Source: an uncultured Desulfobacterium sp. (lineage in GTDB: Bacteria; Desulfobacterota; Desulfobacteria; Desulfobacterales; Desulfobacteraceae). From it: 9,887 nt of DNA. This document shows positions 1 through 6,336 of the stretch, piece by piece; within the stretch, counting starts at the first letter, position 1; the number at the start of each line of letters is the position of its first letter. The DNA is taken from positions 1 to 9,887 of the forward strand of contig CAKZLA010000388.1 in NCBI GenBank assembly GCA_937124525.1, in the 5' to 3' direction. A program made the position numbers and the translations under genes. Under the pieces are notes generated by a model that saw nothing but the letters and a program-made list of their open reading frames with translations, was not told the origin of the DNA and searched no databases.

Positions 1-1376
1 CCGCCTCCCTCTCGCGCGCGCCGGTCGGCGCGGGCCTGCTCGAGCAGCTCGGGCTTGAGCACCTCGGCGGGTCTGCAGGAGATGGGACTTTCTCCCCGGT
101 CATATCCCTTGAGGGCCTTTTTCTGAACTTGTGCATCAATGGGAACAGCCGTTTTACCATAGAGACCGTAGCAAAGATCCTTGACCTGGGCCGTGATCAT
201 CTTGTAGCGCTCTTCCGGGGTATCAAACAGCACGTTATTGACGGTCTGGGTCCCCACGATCTGGCTTGTGGGGGTGACCAGGGGAATCTGTCCCAACTCC
301 CTTCTTACCCTGGGAAGTTCCTCATAGACCTCGCCGATTCTGTCAAGGGCATCCATGTCTCTGAGCTGGTTGACAAGGTTTGAAAGCATTCCTCCGGGGG
401 TCTGGTGGAGCAGCACGTTGATGTCGATCACCGACACCTTGGTATCGTCCAGAAGGTGGCGATATTTGGGAAGGATATCCTTTTCCAGGGTTTCGTTGAT
501 GGAGGCAAGTGTTTCAATGTCAAAACCCGTATCCCGGTCCGTGCCGATCAAAGACATCACCAGGGGTTCCAGGGCCGGATGGCTTGTTCGGTAAGCGTAG
601 GGGGTAAGACAGGTATCAAGGACATCAACGCCTGCCTCGGCCGCCTTAAGATGGGTCATGGCAGCCATACCCGAGGTGAAATGGCTGTGCAGATGAATCA
701 GGGGTTTAACGTTTTCTTTCAGTGCCTTGATCAGTTCATAGGCATCATAGGGAGCCATGAGCCCTGCCATGTCTTTAATGCAGATACTGTCAGCCCCCAT
801 GGCCTCCAGCTCTTTGGCCTTTTTGATGTAGTAATCCAGTGTGTAAACAGTACCGCCCATGCGGGGCTCTGTGAGGGAGTAGCAGATACATCCCTGGAAA
901 TGTTTTCCACAGGATTTAATCGCGGGTACCACGCACTCAAAATTGCGGTAATCATTCAATGCGTCAAAGGTACGAAAAACATCCATGCCGTTTTCTGCAG
1001 CCCGCTTGACAAAAAGTTCAGCCACATCATCGGCATAATTACGGTAACCCACAAGATTTTGACCCCGGAGCAGCATAGAAAGAGGGGTTTTCTTAAAATA
1101 ACGTTTCAGGGTACGCAGGCGTTCCCAAGGGTCTTCATTCAAAAATCGGTGCATGGTGTCAAAGGTGGCACCGCCCCAGACTTCCGTGGCCCAGAAACCA
1201 ATTTCATCCATCCTCTCGGCCACGGGGATCATATCCTCGGTCCTTCCCCTGGTGGCAAAAAGGGATTGGTGACCGTCACGCAGTGACAGGTCCTCAATCT
1301 TAAGAGGGTTTTTAGCAGCAGGTCTCTCTTTTTCACAATTCAATTCGCACATGTTGATTTTGCCGTGTTCACTCAT
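1..1376 (-). CDS. oadA: OadA / pyruvate carboxylase B / transcarboxylase 5S-type carboxyltransferase subunit, C-terminus cut by window edge
   Basis: An open frame of 458 codons runs from ATG at 1376 off the left edge with no stop. It is a biotin-dependent carboxyltransferase of the OadA/PycB/5S family, which moves a carboxyl group between a keto acid (oxaloacetate or pyruvate) and carboxybiotin. The TIM-barrel motifs are visible: LRDGHQS with metal-ligand Asp34, MLLRGQNLVGY near 101-111, the likely carboxylated Lys201 in CIKDMAG, and metal ligands His230 and His232 in LHSHFTSG. The CRPAE motif near the visible end marks the post-barrel domain. Whether a C-terminal biotin domain follows (OadA) or not (5S) cannot be seen. 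A good Shine-Dalgarno (AGGAG, 1384-1388 on the complement) sits 7 bases before the ATG. It is the last gene of the mmdA cluster. The last ~75 bases are much richer in GC than the rest of the gene. Family call sure; exact substrate uncertain. Confidence 0.92.
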   Translation of the reverse strand, partial: MSEHGKINMCELNCEKERPAAKNPLKIEDLSLRDGHQSLFATRGRTEDMIPVAERMDEIGFWATEVWGGATFDTMHRFLNEDPWERLRTLKRYFKKTPLSMLLRGQNLVGYRNYADDVAELFVKRAAENGMDVFRTFDALNDYRNFECVVPAIKSCGKHFQGCICYSLTEPRMGGTVYTLDYYIKKAKELEAMGADSICIKDMAGLMAPYDAYELIKALKENVKPLIHLHSHFTSGMAAMTHLKAAEAGVDVLDTCLTPYAYRTSHPALEPLVMSLIGTDRDTGFDIETLASINETLEKDILPKYRHLLDDTKVSVIDINVLLHQTPGGMLSNLVNQLRDMDALDRIGEVYEELPRVRRELGQIPLVTPTSQIVGTQTVNNVLFDTPEERYKMITAQVKDLCYGLYGKTAVPIDAQVQKKALKGYDRGESPISCRPAEVLKPELLEQARADRRAREGG

Positions 1377-1383
1377 TTACGAT

Positions 1384-1388
1384 CTCCT
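1384..1388 (-). promoter_or_regulatory. ribosome binding site of the oadA-like gene
   Basis: AGGAG on the complement, 7 bases upstream of the ATG at 1376. It fixes that start in preference to the second Met at codon 9. Confidence 0.7.
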
Positions 1389-1470
1389 AAATTATTTTTT
1401 ATCTGACACCCTTTAACTCTGAAAGATATAGTCAGTTTTTTTACTGTTCTACCAGGTCTGCCCATGGCAG

Positions 1471-1686
1471 TTATTTAAAGACCCGTGTCTGCATCAAAAA
1501 ACGCCCTTGCATCTGATCATTTCGTCCTGCAGCTCCCCAGGCATTGAACTGGACTTGCGCGGTGGGGGCAGCTTCAATCGCCTCCTCCGGTGCCGGGCCA
1601 GAGCCATAAAAGGCGGCCTCTTCCTGGGTTTTAATATAGGTAAACACTGCTGCCGTGGCTGCAGCGAGTTTTTTGTTTTTCATCAT
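1471..1686 (-). CDS. small OadG/MmdE-like subunit of the carboxyltransferase complex
   Basis: A 71-residue protein lying between mmdA and the oadA-like gene: 30 bases after mmdA and about 94 before the next start. It starts with a short basic then Ala-rich hydrophobic stretch (KKLAAATAAVFTYIKT, 5-20), then an acidic/Pro-Ala linker, and ends with a NAWGAAGRNDQM block (48-59) and a basic tail. I recall the same plan (AAxxAYL-type helix, linker, W-x-x-AGR near the end) from small gamma/delta/epsilon subunits of sodium-pumping and related carboxyltransferase complexes (OadG, MmdD/MmdE), where it helps assembly. Its role here is therefore inferred from context plus this motif. An excellent GGAGG (1696-1700 on the complement) precedes ATG at 1686; ATG at 1683 is an equal alternative. 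It has no biotin MKM motif, so it is not the biotin carrier. Confidence 0.65.
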   Translation of the reverse strand: MMKNKKLAAATAAVFTYIKTQEEAAFYGSGPAPEEAIEAAPTAQVQFNAWGAAGRNDQMQGRFLMQTRVFK

Positions 1687-1695
1687 ATGGCGTTG

Positions 1696-1700
1696 CCTCC
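1696..1700 (-). promoter_or_regulatory. ribosome binding site of the small subunit gene
   Basis: Perfect GGAGG on the complement, 9 bases before the ATG at 1686. It supports this 71-residue ORF being translated rather than a chance frame. Confidence 0.7.
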
Positions 1701-1716
1701 GGGTTTTTTAAATTAA

Positions 1717-3270
1717 TTACACTGGAATATTACCATGTTTTTTGGCTGGCCGGGTTTCACGCTTGGTACCCAGGGCCTCCAGGGCATCAACGAGGCGCAT
1801 GCGAGTTTCTGCGGGTCTAATCACGGCATCCACAAACCCACGGCTGGCCGCGCAATAGGGATTGGAAAAGAGTTCTTCATACTCTGCAATCTTTTCCTTA
1901 CGTTTGGCCACCGGATCTTCGGAGCCCTTGATCTCCCTGGCATGGATAATATTGGCAGCCCCTTCGGCACCCATCACGGCAATCTGGGCACTGGGCCATG
2001 CAAAGGCCATATCTGCTCCCAAATGTTTGGAGCACATGGCAAGATACGAGCCACCATAATCCTTACGGGTGATCAACAACAATTTGGGCACTGTGGCTTC
2101 TGAATAACACCACAGCAATTTTGCGCCATGGCGGATGATGCCACCCCACTCCTGGTCACTGCCCGGCAGATAGCCCGGGACATCGGCAATGGTGAGCATG
2201 GGGATATTAAAGGCATCGCAGAACCGAATAAACCGGGTGGCCTTGTCCGAGGCATTGATATCCAGACATCCGGCCATGAAAAGGGGCTGGTTGGCAATAA
2301 TACCAATGGGACGACCATTGAGCCTGGCAAAGCAGGTCAAAATATTTTTGGCAAAATGGGCATGGGGTTCAAAGAATTCGCCATCATCAACAATGGAGCT
2401 GATAACAGATTTGATATCATAGGCCTGATTGGGATTGTCCGGTATGAGCAGATCAAGGTCCGGGTCCAGGCGGTGGGGATCATCCTCAGTTGGCTTCAGG
2501 GGCGGATCTTCCATGTTATTGGACGGCAGATAGGATAAAAGTTGTCTGATCTCTTCCAGGGCATGGGCATCGGAATCACAGGCAAACTGGGCCACACCAC
2601 TCTTTTCATTGTGGGCCATGGCACCGCCGAGATCTTCAAAGGAAATCTCTTCGCCGGTGACGGATTTTATCACCTGGGGGCCTGTGATGAACATATAACT
2701 GGTGTCTTTGACCATGAAAATCCAGTCGGTCATGGCAGGGGAATACACAGCTCCACCGGCGGTGGGTCCCATGATGGCGGAAATCTGGGGGACCACGCCG
2801 GATGCCGAGGCATTGCGAAAAAAAATCTCACCATATCCGGAAAGGGAATCCACGCCTTCCTGGATACGGGCACCGCCGGAGTCGTTGATACCCACCACCG
2901 GGGCACCGGCCTTCATTGCCAAATCCATTATTTTACAGATTTTTTTAGCCTGCATCTCTCCCATGGAACCTGCACGGGAGGTGAAATCCTGGGAATAGGC
3001 AAACACCGTCCGTCCCTCCACAAGGCCATGGCCGGTGACCACACCATCTGCGGGGATTTCTTTTGTTTCCATACCAAAATTGGTGCATCTGTGGGTAACG
3101 AACATATCAATTTCGCGGAACGTCCCCTGGTCAAACAGCAAATCAAGCCGCTCCCTGGCATTGAGCTTGCCCTGTTCCCGTCTTTTGGCAAGGGCTTTTT
3201 CGCCCCCCATGCCAAGGATCTTTTTTTCACGTTCCTTAAGATCCTTGATTTTGTCAGCTACAACTCCCAT
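1717..3270 (-). CDS. mmdA: acyl-CoA carboxyltransferase (methylmalonyl-CoA decarboxylase alpha / transcarboxylase 12S / PccB type)
   Basis: A 517-residue, full-length carboxyltransferase of the MmdA/PccB/12S family. It transfers carboxyl between carboxybiotin and an acyl-CoA, probably propionyl-CoA/methylmalonyl-CoA. It has two crotonase-fold halves. The N-terminal half (about 30-265) holds GINDSGGARIQEG (127-139) and GPTAGGAVYSPAMTD (168-182), which form the acyl-CoA oxyanion hole. The C-terminal half (about 275-500) holds VPGYLPGSDQEWGG (364-377), TRKDYGGSY (401-409) and MGAEGAANII (433-442), the biotin-side site. The usual KKHGNIP ending is present. ATG at 3270 has GGGTGA 5 bases upstream. 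It is first in a cluster with a small OadG/MmdE-like protein and an OadA/5S-like protein. That combination is known from methylmalonyl-CoA:pyruvate transcarboxylase and from propionate metabolism in sulfate reducers. Family certain; propionyl-CoA specificity inferred. Confidence 0.95.
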   Translation of the reverse strand: MGVVADKIKDLKEREKKILGMGGEKALAKRREQGKLNARERLDLLFDQGTFREIDMFVTHRCTNFGMETKEIPADGVVTGHGLVEGRTVFAYSQDFTSRAGSMGEMQAKKICKIMDLAMKAGAPVVGINDSGGARIQEGVDSLSGYGEIFFRNASASGVVPQISAIMGPTAGGAVYSPAMTDWIFMVKDTSYMFITGPQVIKSVTGEEISFEDLGGAMAHNEKSGVAQFACDSDAHALEEIRQLLSYLPSNNMEDPPLKPTEDDPHRLDPDLDLLIPDNPNQAYDIKSVISSIVDDGEFFEPHAHFAKNILTCFARLNGRPIGIIANQPLFMAGCLDINASDKATRFIRFCDAFNIPMLTIADVPGYLPGSDQEWGGIIRHGAKLLWCYSEATVPKLLLITRKDYGGSYLAMCSKHLGADMAFAWPSAQIAVMGAEGAANIIHAREIKGSEDPVAKRKEKIAEYEELFSNPYCAASRGFVDAVIRPAETRMRLVDALEALGTKRETRPAKKHGNIPV

Positions 3271-3454
3271 AATATCACCCTTTCTTTTTCTATATATTAA
3301 TTTTCCATCCCTACTTGTTGCCTTTACTTCAGTGGCTCAGAAAGCATAGTGAACTACAATTCCATCGAACCTGTCAACAACAAAACACGACTCTCTGCCC
3401 TGATTCAGGTTCAAGGATGATTTCACTCTATTTTTACGGACATCTTACTTAATT

Positions 3455-3517
3455 ACAAATGACTCATGCTGGATTCCAGCACCCTACCCGGGACGGCAAG
3501 CCTGGAAATTCATTTGT
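3455..3517. repeat. 63-bp inverted-repeat (hairpin) element
   Basis: Perfect 8-bp arms ACAAATGA (3455-3462) and TCATTTGT (3510-3517) enclose a second pair, TTCCAG and CTGGAA. The left part also contains the 15-bp odd palindrome TGCTGGATTCCAGCA (3467-3481). No T-run follows, so it is not an obvious intrinsic terminator. It could be a REP/MITE-like element or a structured leader segment of the mmdA transcript. Confidence 0.45.
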
Positions 3518-3624
3518 CAAAGTTGTAAATAAAAAACAGATTCATGTCAAGCTAAGTGCCAGAAAAAGAAAATTTATATAATGAATAAATCTCTAATATT
3601 ACAAGAAGATAATGTAGATTAGCG

Positions 3625-3754
3625 TAAATATTCGGCCAGCACCCCATCTTAACCTAAGTTTGGTCTGCTCACATAGCATTAGTATGCTACGCAGTCCCAA
3701 ATACGCGAATATGGGCCACTTGCCAAACATTTACATTACCAGCCCGAATATTTA
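3625..3754. repeat. 130-bp nested inverted-repeat structure
   Basis: Outer arms TAAATATTCGG (3625-3635) and CCGAATATTTA (3744-3754) are perfect over 11 bp. Inside them are GTTTGG/CCAAAC, then CTGC/GCAG, then the innermost TAGCAT-TAGT-ATGCTA hairpin, all in nested order. This nested order suggests a cruciform or folded RNA, or the end of a small mobile element. It lies downstream of the minus-strand promoter at 3879-3906, so it would be transcribed. Confidence 0.45.
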
Positions 3755-3837
3755 TTGATTACCCGCCATGGCCTCCCAATTTTACCACTCCGTATCAGTG
3801 CCGTTCAGTTGGGTCAAGCGTTTCTATTCCTGAAGCT

Positions 3838-3879
3838 TATCGTTTACCGAACGAGCGCTCGGTCTCATAATAAACGATA
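3838..3879. promoter_or_regulatory. operator-like double palindrome (TetR-family style)
   Basis: An imperfect 18-bp palindrome, ACCGAACGAGCGCTCGGT (3846-3863; 4 central positions break symmetry), resembles operators of TetR/AcrR-family repressors. It sits inside perfect 9-bp arms TATCGTTTA (3838-3846) and TAAACGATA (3871-3879). A third ATCGTTT copy lies at 3895-3901, within the promoter spacer. It covers the expected start point of the minus-strand promoter, the usual position for a repressor site. No TetR gene is in the window, so the regulator is unknown. Confidence 0.5.
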
Positions 3880-3906
3880 CTATATTTCTTGAAGATCGTT
3901 TGTCAA
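3879..3906 (-). promoter_or_regulatory. sigma70-type promoter reading toward mmdA
   Basis: On the complement, TTGACA (3906-3901), a 16-bp spacer, then TATAGT (3884-3879). The -35 is perfect and the -10 differs at one position (TATAGT versus TATAAT). Operator-like repeats begin at the -10. The next minus-strand gene is mmdA, starting about 600 bases downstream, so it either drives that operon with a long leader or a separate small RNA. Confidence 0.55.
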
Positions 3907-4032
3907 ATGTTTTTTAAAATTTAGGATTTGTGAGAGACTTTTAATCAATCTCACACAGATTCATGATTCAATTATTTGGGGGTAACAGATTCACTTTTCG
4001 TGCCTAATTTTAAAGCAAGCTCAGCAGAATCT

Positions 4033-5259
4033 TTATTTTTTCATAACAAGGACATAAATAGCTCCAGAATGATTCATGTGGCCAGCGGCAAATTCCGCCC
4101 AGGGACCATGCCCAAAGAAAAAATCCACCCGGCCTGGCCCTTTAATGGCACCGCCGGTATCCTGGTTCAAAACAAACCCTGACACACGGCCCCATTGGTC
4201 TGTGGCACTGTCCAGGGAATCCTGGGGCGGCATGGATGTCTCCAAGAAACAAAGGGCACCCCGGGGAAAAATAGACCTGTCCGTTGCAATGGATCGAATG
4301 GGGGTAAGGGGCACACCAATGCTCCCAAAGGGCCCCCCTTTTTCTTTTCGGAAAAAAACAAAACTGGGGTTGTGGTGAAACACCTCTTTTTGACGATGGG
4401 GATTAGCCTTAAGCCACGCCCGTATAGCCTGCATGGACATTTTTTCCCTGGGGATCTCCCCCTGATCAATGAGATATCGTCCAATGGATTGATAGGGATG
4501 TCCATTCTTGCCATCATAGTGGACCCGTAACAGATCCCCATTGTCCAGTTCCACCCTGCCCGACCCCTGGATTTCCAGGAAAAACCGATCGGTGAGGCTG
4601 GACACCCAGGCAATAGGTTCTGCCTGGAGATAAAAATCCTTACGGGCATTTATTTCCGCCCGGGTAAAATAAGGCACCACTTTATTATCCGGTGTAACCC
4701 TTGCGGAAAGCATTGGTTCATCCTTATATTTGGCTGAAAACCGAGGAAGATTCACCCGCACCAGATCCCGGGGAAAGCTATAAAGGGGTATTGGATATTT
4801 TTTTTCATCATGGGTCAGGCTTCCCTGGAGCGAAGGTTCATAATACCCAGTGAATAACACCTCGCCTTTTCCATTTCGCCCCTGGGACTGGAAGACATCA
4901 AAATACTTCCGAATAAAAAGCGTCAGCTCATCAGATGATGGTTTTTTCTGGATAAATTTAAGAAAAAATGTCAGAGAATGCTTCAGGTGTGAGGCAGGAT
5001 AGTTAGTTTCACCCAGTTCAAAAATCCGGTCCCCAGGTATTTTTCCATAATAATGGATACTCTGTTCCAGGGCCTGGATAAGGTCCGGGTTGGCCAGGGT
5101 GTCTCTAAATGTGGGGAATTGCTTTTCCGACAATTTGACCAGCGATTGCTGGATCGGTGATTCTGGAGGCTTTGAAAAAAAAAGACACCCTTCCCCAGAA
5201 AAAAGAAGCGTACCCACTGCAAATAAAGCCAAGTATTTTCTAAAAACTCGTTTTATCAT
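4033..5259 (-). CDS. mltA: membrane-bound lytic murein transglycosylase A
   Basis: A 408-residue murein-cleaving lytic transglycosylase. It would cut the MurNAc-GlcNAc bond of peptidoglycan with 1,6-anhydro product formation, at the inner face of the outer membrane. The N-terminus is basic then hydrophobic (about 4-20), with Cys25 after SGEG as a possible lipobox cysteine; the lipobox is not ideal. The MltA domain follows, with TGYYEP at 137-142, then FLEIQGSGRV and VHYDGKNGHPY in the middle. The C-terminal 3D domain holds QDTGGAIKGPGRVDFFFG; Asp367 in DTGGAIKG matches the catalytic Asp of the family. Length and ending (HSGAIYVLVMKK) are normal. The start is weak: the nearest purine-rich site (GAGGA) is about 12 bases away, but this ATG preserves the signal peptide. 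It lies 131 bases after moaC and is probably not functionally tied to it. Confidence 0.95.
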   Translation of the reverse strand: MIKRVFRKYLALFAVGTLLFSGEGCLFFSKPPESPIQQSLVKLSEKQFPTFRDTLANPDLIQALEQSIHYYGKIPGDRIFELGETNYPASHLKHSLTFFLKFIQKKPSSDELTLFIRKYFDVFQSQGRNGKGEVLFTGYYEPSLQGSLTHDEKKYPIPLYSFPRDLVRVNLPRFSAKYKDEPMLSARVTPDNKVVPYFTRAEINARKDFYLQAEPIAWVSSLTDRFFLEIQGSGRVELDNGDLLRVHYDGKNGHPYQSIGRYLIDQGEIPREKMSMQAIRAWLKANPHRQKEVFHHNPSFVFFRKEKGGPFGSIGVPLTPIRSIATDRSIFPRGALCFLETSMPPQDSLDSATDQWGRVSGFVLNQDTGGAIKGPGRVDFFFGHGPWAEFAAGHMNHSGAIYVLVMKK

Positions 5260-5297
5260 AAAGATTTAACATCCTCGGGCTTGATCACATCCTTGGC

Positions 5298-5328
5298 CCC
5301 CCCAAAAATAGTTTACCCCTTTGGGGGG
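5298..5328. terminator. GC-rich hairpin between moaC and mltA
   Basis: Nine-bp arms CCCCCCAAA (5298-5306) and TTTGGGGGG (5320-5328) with a 13-nt loop. It lies after the moaC stop and before mltA on the minus strand. There is no clear U-tract after it on the minus strand, so it may weaken read-through rather than terminate fully. Confidence 0.35.
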
Positions 5329-5390
5329 ATAATTTCCTGAAAATGGATTTTTTGCTCTAACAAGTGGAATCCTGAAAAAATTAAGGATGC

Positions 5391-5879
5391 CTATTTTTGA
5401 TATCTCTGGGCCAGGAAATTTCCGCTTTTGCCACCTGTCTTGCTTTTTAGATGAATGTCGGAGAGAACCATGGCCTTGTCATAGGATTTACACATATCAT
5501 AAATGGTCAAGGCCGCCACAGACACTGCGGTCAAGGCTTCCATCTCCACCCCAGTCTGCCCTGACAGGGAGGCACTGGCTTCAATTTCCAAGGTATTGTT
5601 TTCAGGATCAGGAAAGAAATCCACACTGACGTGGGTAAGGTTCAGGGGATGGCACATGGGAATGAGATCTGCTGTTTTTTTAGCAGCCATGACCCCTGCA
5701 ATGCGGGCTGCTTCCAGTACGTTTCCCTTTTTCACCGTGGCATCCATTATGCGGGCCAGTGTATCCCCGGTCATGGTTACACACCCCCGGGCCACAGCCA
5801 CCCGTTTGCTCACGCCTTTATCCGCCACATCCACCATTCTCACCCGGCCATCCTGGTCCAGGTGTGTAAAATCTGTCAT
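5391..5879 (-). CDS. moaC: cyclic pyranopterin monophosphate synthase MoaC
   Basis: A 162-residue MoaC, full length. With MoaA it turns GTP into cyclic pyranopterin monophosphate, the first stage of molybdopterin cofactor synthesis in the cytoplasm: MoaA makes 3',8-cyclo-GTP and MoaC rearranges it. Family signatures are all present: MVDVADK near the start, LIPMCHPL (72-79), TGVEMEALTAVSVAAL (109-124), YDMCKSYDKAM (127-137) with conserved Lys131 and Asp134, and KSKTGGKSG near the end. AAAGGAG (5886-5892 on the complement) is 6 bases from the ATG. Other moa genes are not in the window. In an anaerobe the cofactor would serve formate dehydrogenases and other Mo/W enzymes (inference). Confidence 0.97.
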   Translation of the reverse strand: MTDFTHLDQDGRVRMVDVADKGVSKRVAVARGCVTMTGDTLARIMDATVKKGNVLEAARIAGVMAAKKTADLIPMCHPLNLTHVSVDFFPDPENNTLEIEASASLSGQTGVEMEALTAVSVAALTIYDMCKSYDKAMVLSDIHLKSKTGGKSGNFLAQRYQK

Positions 5880-5885
5880 AGTGTT

Positions 5886-5892
5886 CTCCTTT
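5886..5892 (-). promoter_or_regulatory. ribosome binding site of moaC
   Basis: AAAGGAG on the complement, 6 bases before the ATG at 5879. Confidence 0.7.
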
Positions 5893-5926
5893 ATTTGGGT
5901 CTTCGTGGATCAGTGTGCTTGAAATG

Positions 5927-5989
5927 TGATGGCCCAACATAATCCCCAGTGTTTAATAATCAGGGGTTGGTCATAATATCGGCCAGTCA
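5927..5989 (-). ncRNA. structured moaC 5' leader hairpin (candidate cis-regulatory RNA)
   Basis: On the minus strand this segment can fold as nested helices: TGA-C-TGGCC (5989-5981) with GGCCATCA (5934-5927), inside it CCAAC with GTTGG, and inside that CCCC with GGGG, the last two separated by an ATTAT bulge. It lies 35 bases upstream of the moaC ribosome binding site. Molybdenum-cofactor genes are known to carry leader RNAs (the Moco motif), but I cannot match this one to that consensus by eye, so the role is a guess. Confidence 0.35.
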
Positions 5990-6067
5990 TCATAATTGGT
6001 GGGGCAGGCTTGTGTTATTGGAGGGTGAGGGTTTTATCAGCCTCCATGCTTTTGACAATGGCTCGTA

Positions 6068-6097
6068 TTTAAAGGAAAACTTAAGCAAAAGTGTCAA
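6068..6097 (-). promoter_or_regulatory. possible moaC promoter
   Basis: On the complement, TTGACA (6097-6092), an 18-bp spacer and TTTAAA (6073-6068). It would give a leader of about 180 nt before moaC, containing the nested hairpin. The -10 is mediocre. Confidence 0.4.
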
Positions 6098-6133
6098 TAA
6101 CGCAAGCCAGCCCCCTACCCACAGTTTGCACCA

Positions 6134-6171
6134 TAAAAAAAGGGGTTATGGCAAGAAACCATAACCCCTTT
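6134..6171 (-). terminator. intrinsic terminator of the tRNA-Pro unit
   Basis: On the complement, a 13-bp perfect stem (AAAGGGGTTATGG / CCATAACCCCTTT) with a 7-nt loop leads straight into a T-run (7 T on the complement). It starts about 10 bases after the CCA end of the tRNA, a textbook rho-independent terminator. Confidence 0.85.
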
Positions 6172-6180
6172 GATATCAGT

Positions 6181-6257
6181 TGGTCGGAACGGCTGGATTT
6201 GAACCAGCGACCACTTGTCCCCCAGACAAGTGCGCTACCAGACTGCGCTACGCCCCG
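6181..6257 (-). tRNA. tRNA-Pro (anticodon GGG)
   Basis: A 77-nt tRNA with encoded CCA. On the complement: acceptor CGGGGCG pairs with CGTTCCG (two G-U pairs), the D arm is GCGC...GCGC, the anticodon stem CTTGT/ACAAG encloses loop CTGGGGG (anticodon GGG, read by CCC and CCU), and the T arm is GCTGG-TTCAAAT-CCAGC, with discriminator A and CCA. It decodes proline. It stands alone with its own promoter and terminator. Confidence 0.97.
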
Positions 6258-6276
6258 ATCGCTTAAAAACAAATAG

Positions 6277-6305
6277 GGTTTACCACCGATGCTAACAGGA
6301 GTCAA
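6277..6305 (-). promoter_or_regulatory. tRNA-Pro promoter
   Basis: On the complement, TTGACT (6305-6300), a 17-bp spacer and TAAACC (6282-6277), with the tRNA starting 19 bases further on. The -35 is strong and the -10 weak, followed by an AT-rich patch. Confidence 0.5.
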
Positions 6306-6336
6306 GCTCTTTTTGAAAAAAACAAAATAGAAGAAA

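Larger units (their letters stand above)
3271..4032. other. 762-bp intergenic region rich in inverted repeats
   Basis: No convincing gene lies between mltA and mmdA. The stretch holds four inverted-repeat structures (near 3367-3412, 3455-3517, 3625-3754 and 3929-3955) and a minus-strand promoter with overlapping operator-like palindromes (3838-3906). A 43-codon minus-strand frame (3599-3730) exists but has no ribosome binding site. If the promoter at 3879-3906 serves mmdA, the mRNA would have a leader of about 600 nt. Confidence 0.6.

Noticed and set aside
405..1286. Long plus-strand frame of 293 codons
   Set aside because: Antisense shadow of the oadA-like gene, whose minus-strand frame has clear family motifs throughout.
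2542..3300. Plus-strand frame of 252 codons
   Set aside because: Antisense shadow of mmdA; Gly/His-rich with no recognisable domain.
3367..3412. GAACCTG/CAGGTTC inverted repeat with a TTGACA on the complement, considered as the mmdA promoter and operator
   Set aside because: No acceptable -10 lies 15-19 bases from the TTGACA, and the 7-bp arms 32 bases apart are weak evidence.
3599..3730. A 43-codon minus-strand frame (begins MFGKWPIFAYLGLRS)
   Set aside because: No ribosome binding site, no family seen, and it lies within the nested inverted repeat, so structure explains it better.
3752..3777. GGGAGG followed by ATG and a 5-codon frame on the minus strand
   Set aside because: The spacing of 2 bases is too short for good initiation, and the frame ends at once.
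3620..3815. Possible integron attC site, because of nested inverted repeats and a GTTGGGT core-like heptamer at 3809-3815
   Set aside because: No matching RYYYAAC partner lies at the required distance, and no cassette gene or integrase is present.
3929..3955. TGTGAGA/TCTCACA inverted repeat downstream of mltA, considered as a terminator or an FNR/HcpR-type site
   Set aside because: The 13-nt gap does not fit FNR/HcpR spacing, and the 7-bp stem has no U-tract, so neither role is supported.
6091..6276. Plus-strand frame reading RLDLNQRPLVPQTSALPDC, and a minus-strand frame reading GVAQSGSALVWG over the same bases
   Set aside because: These are the well-known false proteins produced by translating a tRNA gene; the tRNA-Pro explains the sequence.
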